Positions 8,638 through 16,488 of a DNA stretch of 64,000 nucleotides are shown here, in pieces. A program made the position numbers and the translations under genes. The stretch is from Chryseobacterium sp. MA9 (GTDB lineage Bacteria; Bacteroidota; Bacteroidia; Flavobacteriales; Weeksellaceae): NCBI RefSeq assembly GCF_024399315.1, contig NZ_CP075170.1, positions 1,364,001-1,428,000 on the forward strand, written 5' to 3'. The notes beneath the pieces are model-generated. The model saw only the letters and a list, made by a program, of their open reading frames with translations. It made no database searches and had not been told where the DNA came from. Numbering within the stretch: the stretch's first letter is position 1; every line of letters begins with the position of its first letter.

Positions 8638-9055
8638 ATGCTGTTTAAAGATATCCATATTGGTGATTTGATACAAAAGCGGGTAGAAGAAACCGGATTC
8701 TCTCCAGACAGATTGCTGAACTTTATGCAATGCAGCCATAAGGAACTTGCAGAGATGTACAAAAGCAAATCTCTGGACGTAGAGATTCTTCTTAAATGGA
8801 GCAAGCTTTTAACTTATTTCTTCAGGATCTATTCTCAGCACCTATTGCTCTATTCACCTCCTCTATCCTCAGATTATTATAAAAAATCAAAACAGAAAAA
8901 AACACAGCTTCCCAAGTTCAGAAAAAATATTTATACCGTTGAAATGATTGATTTTATCCTCAATCTTTTAAAAACAAATGAGAACCAAACAACAAATAAT
9001 AGAAGATTACAGGATCCCAAAAACTACTTTGTACAAATGGATCAAAAAATACTGA
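8638..9055 (+). pseudogene. KDIHIG-family helix-turn-helix protein, frameshifted
   Basis: The first ~110 residues (MLFKDIHIGDLIQKRVEETG ... LPKFRKNIYTVEMIDFILNL) align throughout with the intact 139-residue paralogue at 14561-14980. At the run of five A at 8970-8974 the reading frame departs: as read, the ORF continues to 9066 with an unrelated tail. Removing one A restores QIIEDYRIPKTTLYKWIKKY, ending at TGA 9053-9055, which matches the paralogue's IMNQYRIPKSTLNKWISKYR. The repaired protein would have 138 residues, almost the same length as the paralogue. So this is either a recent frameshift mutation or a homopolymer error. The repaired C-terminus is a transposase-like helix-turn-helix, but no DDE domain follows. 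Confidence 0.85.
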
Positions 9056-9185
9056 TTGAGCTTTGAATTCCTATAAATTAAGATTTTTAGTTGCTGCATA
9101 TATTGTAATATCCCTCTATTGAATGTATGCCTTATTTTTCACTTTTTTATAAACTTCGATTCTATAACACAAATGAGAATTGATC

Positions 9186-9209
9186 ACTGCAGGGTTTCGG
9201 TCCTGCAGT
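9186..9209 (+). other. 8-bp hairpin downstream of the KDIHIG gene
   Basis: ACTGCAGG (9186-9193) pairs perfectly with CCTGCAGT (9202-9209) across an 8-base loop. There is no T-tract, so it is a possible weak terminator or transcript end. Confidence 0.4.
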
Positions 9210-9294
9210 ATGCTATAAAACAAAAACACAAATAACACAAAATCAAATGATTAAAAATATTTTTTATGCTTTTTTAAAAATAAATTACAAAAGT

Positions 9295-9326
9295 TTTGTT
9301 TTTATGACCAATCGGTCATATATTTG
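9295..9326 (+). promoter_or_regulatory. Promoter of the TetR gene with an overlapping operator
   Basis: A -33 box TTTG (9295-9298) and a -7 box TATATTTG (9319-9326) are separated by 20 bases. Exactly between them lies the near-palindrome ATGACC-AATC-GGTCAT (9304-9319), which shares its TGACC/GGTCA arms with a second site at 9953-9966. A repressor bound here would block the promoter, so the TetR gene at 9347 is very likely autorepressed. Confidence 0.82.
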
Positions 9327-9346
9327 CAACATTATTCAGTATCATC

Positions 9347-9934
9347 ATGGCAAAAGGAGAAGAAACCAGACAGTTCATTATAGAAAAAGCAGCACCTATT
9401 TTTAATACAAAAGGGATTGCCGCTACTTCTATGAGTGATATCATGGAAGCCACTAAATTGTCTAAAGGTAGTATGTACGTCCATTTTGAAAATAAAGAAG
9501 TACTGGCCTGCGCCGCTGTTGAACACAATATGAAAATGCTGAGTGATCAACTTCAGAAAACTTTAAGCAGATTCAAAACTTCAAAGGAGCAATTATTCGC
9601 ATACATTGATTTTTTCAGTGACCCCAATCATCCGCCTGTAGTTGGAGGATGTCCTTTGTTAAACTTTGGAACAGAAGCTGACGATACCAATCCGATAGTT
9701 AAAGAAAAGGTAAACCGGGGAATTAAACAAGGTGAAGAATTGCTTTCCGGCATTATAGAAAAAGGAATAATTAATAAAGAATTCAGAGCAGAATGGAATC
9801 CGGCAGACTTTGCAACGGTTTTGTTTGCAATGCTTGAGGGTGGACACTTAATGTCAAGAATGTCTGGCAGCAACGAGAAAATAGAAATTATTGCAAACAG
9901 TCTGAAAAAAATTATAGAGGAAAATAGTGTGTAA
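9347..9934 (+). CDS. TetR/AcrR family transcriptional repressor
   Basis: The protein has 195 residues. The N-terminal helix-turn-helix is typical of TetR (AAPIFNTKGIAATSMSDIME, then KLSKGSMYVHFENKEVL, residues ~14-54). The ligand domain contains PPVVGGCPLLNFGTEADD, as in the TetR_C subgroup that often controls SDR and other short-chain enzymes. Inverted repeats with TGACC/GGTCA arms lie in its own promoter and between it and the following SDR gene, so it most likely represses both. The inducer is unknown. Confidence 0.93.
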   Translation: MAKGEETRQFIIEKAAPIFNTKGIAATSMSDIMEATKLSKGSMYVHFENKEVLACAAVEHNMKMLSDQLQKTLSRFKTSKEQLFAYIDFFSDPNHPPVVGGCPLLNFGTEADDTNPIVKEKVNRGIKQGEELLSGIIEKGIINKEFRAEWNPADFATVLFAMLEGGHLMSRMSGSNEKIEIIANSLKKIIEENSV

Positions 9935-9952
9935 TTTTTTTTCTCAAAAAAA

Positions 9953-9966
9953 TGACCGATCGGTCA
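9953..9966 (+). promoter_or_regulatory. Operator, perfect 14-bp palindrome
   Basis: TGACCGATCGGTCA is a perfect palindrome, 19 bases after the TetR stop and 65 bases before the SDR start. It differs by one base from the site inside the TetR promoter. This supports TetR control of the SDR gene; a clear -7 box for that gene is not visible. Confidence 0.85.
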
Positions 9967-10030
9967 CATGAATTAACTAGAAAAACTTTATAAAAAGTAT
10001 AATCATAACAATTAATTAAAAAACAAAACA

Positions 10031-10837
10031 ATGTCAAAAACAGTTTTAATTACAGGAGCATCAAAAGGTTTCGGAAAAGCATGGGCAGAAGCTTTTTTAG
10101 CAAAAGGATACAACGTAGCAGCAACAGCCAGAAACGTTGAAACCCTTAATGATTTAAAAGAAAAGTATGGAGATTCTGTATTGCCCTTAACTTTAGATGT
10201 AGACAAGCGTGAAGAATCTTTAGCTGTGGCTCAGAAAGTAAAGCAGCATTTTGGCAGCATTGATATCCTGATCAATAATGCGGGATATGCACTAACGGGC
10301 GCTATTGAAGAAACGAATGAGCAGGAAGCCAGAGCACAGTTCGAAACGAATTTCTTTGGAACTTTATGGCTTACACAGGCAGTACTTCCTATCATGAGAG
10401 GTCAGAAAAGCGGCCATATCATTCAGGTATCCTCTATTCTGGGATTGGCAACTTTACCTACGATGGGGCTATACAATGCTTCTAAATTTGCATTGGAAGG
10501 ATTGAGTGAAACTTTAGCTACGGAAGTGAAAGAATTCGGTATTCATGTTACTTTGGTAGAACCTAATGGTTATGCTTCCAATATCTGGCATACAGGAATT
10601 AGTACGCAAAGCAACCCTGTTTATGATGGTCTTAAAAAAGCCTTTTCAGAAGCTGAGACCTCTTTCGGAAGTGTAGAAGCTACAGCACCGGCACTCATAA
10701 AATTAGCAGAAACTGAAAATCCTCCATTGCGTTTATTGCTTGGGAAAGTAGCCCTTCCTTTTGTAAAACATAATTATGAACAGCGACTAAAAGTATGGGA
10801 AGAATGGAATGAGGTATCCGTAGAGGCTCACGGATAA
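10031..10837 (+). CDS. Short-chain dehydrogenase/reductase (classical SDR)
   Basis: The protein has 268 residues and is a cytosolic NAD(P)-dependent oxidoreductase of unknown substrate. It shows the classical SDR features in order: TGASKGFG cofactor loop (residues ~8-15), an Arg after the second strand (TARNVE, favouring NADP), LDVD, NNAGYAL, the catalytic Ser in QVSSILG, YNASK with the catalytic Tyr and Lys (~154-158), and VEPNGY. It is preceded by the perfect TetR operator and followed by a strong terminator, so it is probably the main target of the repressor at 9347. Confidence 0.92.
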   Translation: MSKTVLITGASKGFGKAWAEAFLAKGYNVAATARNVETLNDLKEKYGDSVLPLTLDVDKREESLAVAQKVKQHFGSIDILINNAGYALTGAIEETNEQEARAQFETNFFGTLWLTQAVLPIMRGQKSGHIIQVSSILGLATLPTMGLYNASKFALEGLSETLATEVKEFGIHVTLVEPNGYASNIWHTGISTQSNPVYDGLKKAFSEAETSFGSVEATAPALIKLAETENPPLRLLLGKVALPFVKHNYEQRLKVWEEWNEVSVEAHG

Positions 10838-10860
10838 TTTTCACAACAATACTATCATAA

Positions 10861-10900
10861 AATAAGCTCCGTTCTTATCAAGACGGAGCTTATTTTTTTC
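10861..10900 (+). terminator. Bidirectional intrinsic terminator
   Basis: AATAAGCTCCGT (10861-10872) pairs perfectly with ACGGAGCTTATT (10883-10894), followed by TTTTTC on the plus strand and by TTTTATG on the minus strand. It serves the SDR gene and the converging WGR gene. Confidence 0.9.
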
Positions 10901-10915
10901 TTTTTTAAGAAGTTT

Positions 10916-11773
10916 TTATTTTCTCAATTCACAGATCTCTTTTACCAATTTCGGATACATCTTCTGCAGATCGGTCCCCTTTTTTGGCACCCTGCTCATC
11001 TGGCGGTCTATACTATCATAAAGATTATCCGGATACAGTTCATGCACCGTATCTCTTATCTCTGACTCATCATCGTTGTCATGATTTTCGGAATAAGCTT
11101 CATCTGAAACATATAAAAGTCCCTCCCCCCAGCAATCGCCTATATTAAAACTGTATTTTCCACTTACAAATGACTGGATATCTTTTGTAATATCTTCAAA
11201 AAATTCTTTCCCCTTCAGGAGCAGCCAGCAGCGGAAATAAATAAATCCATCATCAGAAAGGAAACCATCAAAGATATACGTCCCGTTTTCTGTCCTGAAA
11301 TCACCTTCGAGGATAAAGGAAAGCTCAGCAATTTCAGCGGTATACAGTTCACTTAATTTTTCCTGAAGCGTCTTTTCAAAAAGAATAAGTCTTTCTTTTC
11401 TAAATTTAGCAAGATAAGCTGTTAGATTTTCCAGGTGTTCATCAATATCATATTCACTCCAATGGGCTTTTTTATATTTATTGGATTTTTCGATCGCTTC
11501 CCAGAAATAAATATCTGCTTTTTCATTTTCTGAAAGTTCTTTTTTCTGAGGGACTTCTTCGTTATCCTGAATCTCGGTGTATCCTTTTTTTATCTTTTGG
11601 CTGATGAGTTTTTCAGATTCGCGAATGCATTCTTTTTCATCGGCAAATTCTTTAATAGTTTCACGTCCTTTGGTTCCGCTTTTCCCGAATGTTATTTTTT
11701 GTGTAGTTCCTGAATATTCAATATTCCAGAATTTATCAGAAAGTTCTTCCTGATTGATGAAATTTCGTTTCAT
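10916..11773 (-). CDS. WGR domain / DUF4240 protein
   Basis: The protein has 285 residues and is cytosolic. Residues ~13-68 (KFWNIEYSGTTQKITFGKSG ... KKGYTEI) form a WGR domain, a module otherwise known from PARPs and MolR-like proteins, where it can bind nucleic acid. Residues ~87-205 match DUF4240 (YFWEAIEKSN ... DGFLSDDGFIYFRCWLLLKG). The C-terminal stretch is acidic, then basic. Bacterial proteins of this layout are of unknown function. The gene is monocistronic and converges on the SDR gene through a shared terminator. Confidence 0.85.
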   Translation of the reverse strand: MKRNFINQEELSDKFWNIEYSGTTQKITFGKSGTKGRETIKEFADEKECIRESEKLISQKIKKGYTEIQDNEEVPQKKELSENEKADIYFWEAIEKSNKYKKAHWSEYDIDEHLENLTAYLAKFRKERLILFEKTLQEKLSELYTAEIAELSFILEGDFRTENGTYIFDGFLSDDGFIYFRCWLLLKGKEFFEDITKDIQSFVSGKYSFNIGDCWGEGLLYVSDEAYSENHDNDDESEIRDTVHELYPDNLYDSIDRQMSRVPKKGTDLQKMYPKLVKEICELRK

Positions 11774-11910
11774 AAAAGCTTTTATAATGTGACTGGCAGA
11801 ACAACAAAACTACAAAAAAATGAGAAATGAATAGCTTTTCTGAGTATTTCTTTTTCACAGATTTGTCCTTATATACTATCCCACTTTCCTGTTCACCATC
11901 TTGAATGTCT

Positions 11911-11980
11911 ATTTCGATACGAAATATGACTACTTGAACAAATTACCCGTTTACCAGCCGTTTTTCAGGGCCTAATTTTG
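11911..11980 (+). promoter_or_regulatory. Promoter and candidate operator of the epoxide hydrolase/Ohr operon
   Basis: TTTA (11950-11953), 19 bases, then TAATTTTG (11973-11980) matches the Bacteroidota promoter with ideal spacing. 25 bases upstream lies the palindrome ATTTCG-ATA-CGAAAT (11911-11925), a likely activator or repressor site. No regulator gene sits next to it. Confidence 0.65.
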
Positions 11981-12026
11981 TCTCATCAAAAAAGAAAAAC
12001 AGAGTAAAATCTAAAACAATAAAGCA

Positions 12027-13325
12027 ATGAAAACAACAATTTCAACCATCCTGTTAGCAGCAACTTTTATTCTAAGTACTCCCGCAGTCTTAAAAGCGCA
12101 AGACAATGATACCCATATGGCATCGTCAATATCTGATACCAGTATCCGCCCTTTTCACATCAATATTCCGCAATCTCAGCTGGATGAACTCAAAAGAAGA
12201 ATCTCCGAAACCCGTTTTCCTGATAAAGAAACGGTAAAAGATGCTTCTCAGGGAATTCAGCTCGCTCAGTTAAAAGAACTGATCACCTATTGGGGCACTG
12301 ATTATGACTGGCGAAAAGTAGAAAATAAGCTGAACGCTCTCCCACAGTTTGTAACCAAAATTGACGGGCTTGATATTCAGTTCATCCATGTCCGTTCAAA
12401 AGAGTCTAATGCAATGCCCGTGATTCTTACTCATGGCTGGCCAGGTTCTCCGCTAGAGTTTATTGATGCCATAGGTCCTCTGACAGATCCGGTAAAATAT
12501 GGTGGAAAAGCAAGTGATGCTTTTGATGTAATCATCCCAGCGATTCCTGGATATGGTTTTTCAGAAATCCCTACTGAACTGGGCTGGAATCCAGACCGTG
12601 TTGCCCGCGCCTGGGATGTACTGATGAAAAGACTTGGCTACAAAAAATATGTTTCTGAAGGTGGTGACCACGGTTCTGTAGTATCTGATGCCTTGGCAAA
12701 GCAAACTCCTTCGGGTCTTTTGGGGATTCATCTTACCATGCCGGCCACAATTCCTGCTGAACTTGTAAAACCCATCAATGCAGGTGATCCTGCTCCCGCC
12801 GGGCTTTCAGCTTCAGAAGCACAGGCTTATCATGCAATGAGTACTTTCTTTGGGAGAAATGCAGCGTATGGAGGAATGATGGTAACACGCCCACAGACAA
12901 CGGGATATTTACTTTCCGATTCTCCAGGTGCCTTAGCAGCATTCCTTTATGAGAAAATTGCTGAATGGAGCGAAAGTGACCTCCATCCTGAAAATGTGAT
13001 CAGCCGTGATGCAATCCTTGATGATATTACGCTTTACTGGCTTACCAATACAGGAGCATCTTCTTCACGTTTCTATTGGGAAAACAATAAAAATAACTTC
13101 AGTGCTGAAGCACAGAAAACGAAAGATATTAAAATTCCCGTAGCCATTTCGGTATTTCCTCACGAGATTTATCAGGCTCCTGAAAGCTGGTCAAGACGGG
13201 CCTACCCTACATTATATTATTATCACAAAGCTCCAAAAGGAGGACATTTTGCAGCGTGGGAACAACCACAGGTTTTCACAGAAGAGCTTAGGGCAGCTTT
13301 CAAAGACTTGAGAAAAAAACTTTGA
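12027..13325 (+). CDS. Exported epoxide hydrolase family protein
   Basis: The protein has 432 residues: signal peptide (to LKAQ, ~25), an epoxide-hydrolase N-terminal domain (EHN; IRPFHINIPQSQLDELKRRI, ~41-150), and an alpha/beta hydrolase fold. The HGWPGS oxyanion motif (~136-141) is followed by the nucleophile Asp in EGGDHGSVVSD (~212) and a late His in GGHFAAWEQP (~412). Family members open epoxides by an Asp-ester mechanism, and soluble microsomal-type members act on organic epoxides. Here the enzyme would work in the periplasm. It is followed within 50 bases by an Ohr gene, so both probably deal with reactive organic oxidation products. The natural substrate is unknown. Confidence 0.9.
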   Translation: MKTTISTILLAATFILSTPAVLKAQDNDTHMASSISDTSIRPFHINIPQSQLDELKRRISETRFPDKETVKDASQGIQLAQLKELITYWGTDYDWRKVENKLNALPQFVTKIDGLDIQFIHVRSKESNAMPVILTHGWPGSPLEFIDAIGPLTDPVKYGGKASDAFDVIIPAIPGYGFSEIPTELGWNPDRVARAWDVLMKRLGYKKYVSEGGDHGSVVSDALAKQTPSGLLGIHLTMPATIPAELVKPINAGDPAPAGLSASEAQAYHAMSTFFGRNAAYGGMMVTRPQTTGYLLSDSPGALAAFLYEKIAEWSESDLHPENVISRDAILDDITLYWLTNTGASSSRFYWENNKNNFSAEAQKTKDIKIPVAISVFPHEIYQAPESWSRRAYPTLYYYHKAPKGGHFAAWEQPQVFTEELRAAFKDLRKKL

Positions 13326-13369
13326 CAACAGATCAATCAACAATATTGTTCAATCTAAATAATAAAAAT

Positions 13370-13828
13370 ATGGAATTAAATACCATTCAGGAAGTAGAAA
13401 ATACTACAGTAGTTAACATCAATAAAGTGCTGTATTCCGGTAACGTTGTAGTAACCGGAGGACGCAATGGAGAAGCTAAAAGCAATGACGGAAAACTGGA
13501 TATTGAACTGACCTCTCCCGGGGCAAAAGGAAACGGAACAAATCCGGAACAGTTATTAGCGGCAGGATGGTCGGCATGTTTTATCGGAGCCATGCATTTG
13601 GGAGCTGTCAAAATGGGAGTTAATCTTCCTTCGGACCTGTCTGTCAATACCTCAATCGATCTGGCGGCCAATGATGACGGTTTTTTTCTGCAGGCTCACT
13701 TACAGATCGTTTTACCGGGGCTACCTATAGATGATGCCAGAAAAGTTGTAGAAACAGCACATGCAACATGTCCCTACTCAAAAGCAACCCGTGGAAATAT
13801 CAATGTGAAGATAGATGTTGTGGTGTAA
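13370..13828 (+). CDS. ohr: Organic hydroperoxide resistance protein (Ohr/OsmC family)
   Basis: The protein has 152 residues and is a cytosolic thiol peroxidase that reduces organic hydroperoxides. I use ATG 13370 rather than the in-frame TTG at 13322, which overlaps the previous stop and would add a 16-residue non-conserved tail. Family marks are YSGNVVVTGGRNGEAKSND at the N-terminus, TNPEQLLAAGWSACF with the peroxidatic Cys, and TAHATCPYSKATRGN with the resolving Cys. It forms an operon with the epoxide hydrolase and ends in a strong terminator. No OhrR gene is adjacent. Confidence 0.93.
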   Translation: MELNTIQEVENTTVVNINKVLYSGNVVVTGGRNGEAKSNDGKLDIELTSPGAKGNGTNPEQLLAAGWSACFIGAMHLGAVKMGVNLPSDLSVNTSIDLAANDDGFFLQAHLQIVLPGLPIDDARKVVETAHATCPYSKATRGNINVKIDVVV

Positions 13829-13860
13829 TTATCAGAATGTACTTATGGCGTTCTAATTGA

Positions 13861-13904
13861 AAACCTTCCTTGCTTTTTTTGACAAGGAAGGTTTTGTTTT
13901 TTTT
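13861..13904 (+). terminator. Intrinsic terminator
   Basis: AAACCTTCCTTG (13861-13872) pairs perfectly with CAAGGAAGGTTT (13883-13894) and is followed by TTGTTTTTTTT. It ends the epoxide hydrolase/ohr operon. The ~250 bases that follow contain no gene I can support. Confidence 0.9.
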
Positions 13905-14152
13905 AATAAAATAGTCAAAATGTAAATAAAATACCTAGAAAGAAAATAATCTCCCTAGATATTTCATCCTTAGTTTTTAGAACCGATATTAATTAAATAG
14001 AATTAGGAATTAAATTTTAATCATTACTACCTGTCAAGAGTCTGACAATAAGGATCAGAAACAAAATAAATGATGTAGATATAATAAGCTGCTGCCGTAA
14101 AATAAATCCAGCATATTGTAGGTAAAAAACTACTACGCTATCATCAGTAATA

Positions 14153-14189
14153 TCATAAAAAAGAGCATATCTATTAACAGATATACTCT
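14153..14189 (-). terminator. Terminator of the KDIHIG gene pair
   Basis: AGAGCATATCT (14162-14172) pairs with AGATATACTCT (14179-14189) across a 6-base loop, with one wobble pair. Read on the minus strand it is followed by TTTTTTATG. It lies ~65 bases beyond the stop of the gene at 14253-14585. Confidence 0.75.
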
Positions 14190-14252
14190 AAAAACTTAGA
14201 AAAAAACAAATTATAAACAACATTGCTTTAGTGGAAAATGTGTTCTTCTCTT

Positions 14253-14585
14253 TTATATTAAAAATGTACGTTTCCATTTCGTCACCGTATTTCTGCTCAG
14301 TTTAAAATGACTGGCCAGCTGGCTATTATTTAATCTATGCTTTTTCTGATAATCGAGGATTTCAATAATAGCCTGTTTATCATAGGATTTGAATTTTTGA
14401 CTTTCGGATATTCCATCAAGAAAAATGATAGCATTAATCTTCAGCACATCAGATACAGAAAGACTATCCTTGGATAAATAGCCTTTGACAAATTCTCTTT
14501 TATCAGGACATTTGGCTGCTATAAAATCATGATAAATCTGTTTATAGTTGGGGCCGATATTTATGATCTGTACTTGCTTATCCAT
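14253..14585 (-). CDS. Small helix-turn-helix protein, second gene of the KDIHIG pair
   Basis: The protein has 110 residues and is cytosolic. The C-terminal third is a transposase/terminase-like helix-turn-helix (YQKKHRLNNSQLASHFKLSR then NTVTKWKRTFL, residues ~78-110). The N-terminal part (~1-70) is not recognised. Its start overlaps the end of the upstream KDIHIG gene by 25 bases, which points to translational coupling. There is no catalytic domain and no terminal inverted repeats nearby, so a transposition function is unlikely; a regulator or nucleic-acid-binding partner is more plausible. Confidence 0.7.
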   Translation of the reverse strand: MDKQVQIINIGPNYKQIYHDFIAAKCPDKREFVKGYLSKDSLSVSDVLKINAIIFLDGISESQKFKSYDKQAIIEILDYQKKHRLNNSQLASHFKLSRNTVTKWKRTFLI

Positions 14586-14980
14586 TTATTGAGCGTTGAT
14601 TTTGGAATTCTGTATTGATTCATGATCTCTAAAACAGTCATCTGCTTATTCTCCAGGAGTTCCAGCATAAAGTCTATAATCTCTTTGGTGTATAGACTTT
14701 TCCTGAATTGAGGCAGTTGGGACCGTTTTTCTTTTTTATTGGGACTGGAAGCCGGCGCGTATAAAATCAAATGGTTGGAGTACAGCCGGAAAAAGTCATA
14801 TTCAAGCAGTTTACACCATTTTAAAAGGACATCTGCACCTACAGACTTCTGAGTATACATTTCTGTAATTTCCTTTTCTGTTTTCTGTAGAAATTTACAG
14901 ATTCTGGTCATCTCTACTTCTTCTTCCTTTACTCTTTTATACAACAGGCCTCCGATATGAATATCTTTTAAATTTTCCAT
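14561..14980 (-). CDS. KDIHIG-family helix-turn-helix protein (intact copy)
   Basis: The protein has 139 residues and is cytosolic. The N-terminal domain (MENLKDIHIGGLLYKRVKEE ... MYTQKSVGADVLLKWCKLLE) resembles a divergent HTH with an EMYxxKSxxxxxLLKWxKLL core. A linker, SQLPQFRKSLYTKEIIDFML, follows. The C-terminus is an IS3-OrfA-like helix-turn-helix (QYRIPKSTLNKWISKYR). Members are often auto-annotated as transposases, but only the DNA-binding part is present. A frameshifted paralogue lies at 8638. Both copies sit downstream of a gene for a VGxNTT surface protein, which suggests a regulatory rather than mobile role. Confidence 0.8.
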   Translation of the reverse strand: MENLKDIHIGGLLYKRVKEEEVEMTRICKFLQKTEKEITEMYTQKSVGADVLLKWCKLLEYDFFRLYSNHLILYAPASSPNKKEKRSQLPQFRKSLYTKEIIDFMLELLENKQMTVLEIMNQYRIPKSTLNKWISKYRS

Positions 14981-15034
14981 CCTATATTAATTTATTTACT
15001 GTTCAAAATGTCATCATCTCCTTCTGGAAATAAG

Positions 15035-15484
15035 CTAATGATCTTTCATGGTCATATTTTTTGTGATATCCTTGAAAAGTAAATTCACCTGATTTTCATT
15101 GCAAAAGGTAATATCAATATCCATTCTTAAAACCTTTTCCGAAGAACCCGAGAAGAGAATAACCAGGTATTTTTTTAAAATGCCTTCCTTTATTTCAATA
15201 TTTAAGATTTTCCTGTGCGGCATTTCAAAACGAGGTTTTTTACCTGCTGAAAGCCATTGATAACTTTTTATGGAAAGGATTTCTCCGGAGTTTTCATATT
15301 CGAAGATAAACCTGTTTTTTAGTTTCCCGTATAGCAATACCAAAAGAGTAATAAAAACAAACAATGTTGAAAGTAAATGATAATCAAGGAATCTAAGTGT
15401 AATAATTGCTACCAATAGCAACACAATCAGTACCAGCTGAAAAATCATATGATTAATTACTTTTTTCTTATTGTTTATTTTCAT
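15035..15484 (-). CDS. Small membrane protein with two N-terminal TM helices and a PH-like C-terminal domain
   Basis: The protein has 149 residues. Two adjacent hydrophobic helices (MIFQLVLIVLLLVAIITLRF, ~13-32, and HLLSTLFVFITLLVLLYGKL, ~36-55) are followed by a soluble domain with strands (RFIFEYENSGEILSIKSYQW ... RKILNIEIKEGILKKYLVIL), like a bacterial PH domain. It is probably an inner-membrane protein with the C-terminal domain in the cytosol. Function is unknown. It lies between the surface-protein gene at 15601 and the KDIHIG pair, all on the minus strand. Confidence 0.68.
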   Translation of the reverse strand: MKINNKKKVINHMIFQLVLIVLLLVAIITLRFLDYHLLSTLFVFITLLVLLYGKLKNRFIFEYENSGEILSIKSYQWLSAGKKPRFEMPHRKILNIEIKEGILKKYLVILFSGSSEKVLRMDIDITFCNENQVNLLFKDITKNMTMKDH

Positions 15485-15600
15485 TGAACTCTCAAATTGT
15501 GAAGATTGTAATGTTAATATATTGCTTTTTATAAAAAGTGGTTTGAATTCAAATGGCGGAATATTTCTACTCCGCTCATTATAAAAATGTAATTAAAAAT

Positions 15601-16488
15601 CTAATTCTTGTAAAAACTATAACCTGTAGACTGTACTCCCCAGTTCTGTAAAAAAGCAGTATTGGTAATACTAGCTCGGGAAGATAAGTTTTCAATTCCG
15701 TATAACAATTCTACTTTATATTCAGAATCCGGATCAATACCAATCCCTGTTCCGTCACCTACACTGTAATTGGCATAAAGAAAATATCTGAAGTTGGCAT
15801 TGGTAGTAGCCGATACAGGATATGGGTTACCGGAACTGTCATTATCCGCAGCAGCCGTGAAGTATGGCGAAATTTGTGAGGTCTGCATTACTACCGTAAC
15901 CGTATTTTGTACAGTCCAGTCTGTAGGACCTGGTCCTGTCTTTTTATAAAGTCTTGCATAGGCTCTGCTGTGGAAAAATACAGGAAGTTTAATTCTACCT
16001 GTTCCTCCCTCTATAGAGGTCTGAGAAAATGGACCTAAATCACTGTATTTCATTTCAAACCACATTCCCCAAGATACAGTACCTCGTCGTACAGTACTTT
16101 GTGGAAACTTCAATGTAATAGCGGAATTGGGAACTACCCAGCAATCGTCAGGCTGTATCTGACCAAAGGCCATATTTTGTACATTGTTTCTTATGGAATT
16201 TAAGTCTACATTTTTAGCATCATTCTGTCTGATATTACTATCTAAGTTATATACAATAAAATCATTGGGACTCACTGGTTTGAATATTCCTATATTCCCG
16301 TCTGCATCAGCAACCACAGGAGTCCCTCCGGGAATTACAGGTAGTGTTCGGGTACGCAATTCTCCATTGATATCTAATGTTTTTGTAGGAGAAGTCGTAT
16401 TGATTCCTACATTTCCGGTTTGTCCGGATACGGTAATGGATAGTCCAAGCATTACTGCTGCTAAGGATGTAATTTTTCTATTTTTCAT
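15601..16488 (-). CDS. Secreted surface protein with 'VGINTTSPTKTLDING' motif
   Basis: The protein has 295 residues from ATG 16486-16488, chosen because it opens a signal peptide (MKNRKITSLAAVMLGLSITV, cleavage after SGQ). The frame stays open for 30 codons upstream, but that stretch is basic and not signal-like. The mature N-terminus, GNVGINTTSPTKTLDINGEL, is the surface-protein motif shared with 7845-8543. The C-terminal ~190 residues (DDCWVVPNSAITLKFPQSTV onward) are beta-rich and unrecognised. It is divergent from the two-component sensor at 16845, which may control it. Confidence 0.75.
   Translation of the reverse strand: MKNRKITSLAAVMLGLSITVSGQTGNVGINTTSPTKTLDINGELRTRTLPVIPGGTPVVADADGNIGIFKPVSPNDFIVYNLDSNIRQNDAKNVDLNSIRNNVQNMAFGQIQPDDCWVVPNSAITLKFPQSTVRRGTVSWGMWFEMKYSDLGPFSQTSIEGGTGRIKLPVFFHSRAYARLYKKTGPGPTDWTVQNTVTVVMQTSQISPYFTAAADNDSSGNPYPVSATTNANFRYFLYANYSVGDGTGIGIDPDSEYKVELLYGIENLSSRASITNTAFLQNWGVQSTGYSFYKN

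Noticed and set aside
8960..8990. Programmed -1 ribosomal frameshift in the KDIHIG gene
   Set aside because: The frame that restores the conserved C-terminus requires a +1 change, so a -1 slippery heptamer cannot explain it; a one-base insertion is simpler.
13322..13369. Upstream TTG start of ohr overlapping the epoxide hydrolase stop
   Set aside because: The 16 additional residues are not like any Ohr N-terminus, and ATG 13370 gives the normal family length.
14253..14980. Insertion sequence encoding a transposase
   Set aside because: Only helix-turn-helix parts are present. I found no DDE catalytic ORF, no terminal inverted repeats and no target duplication around the pair.
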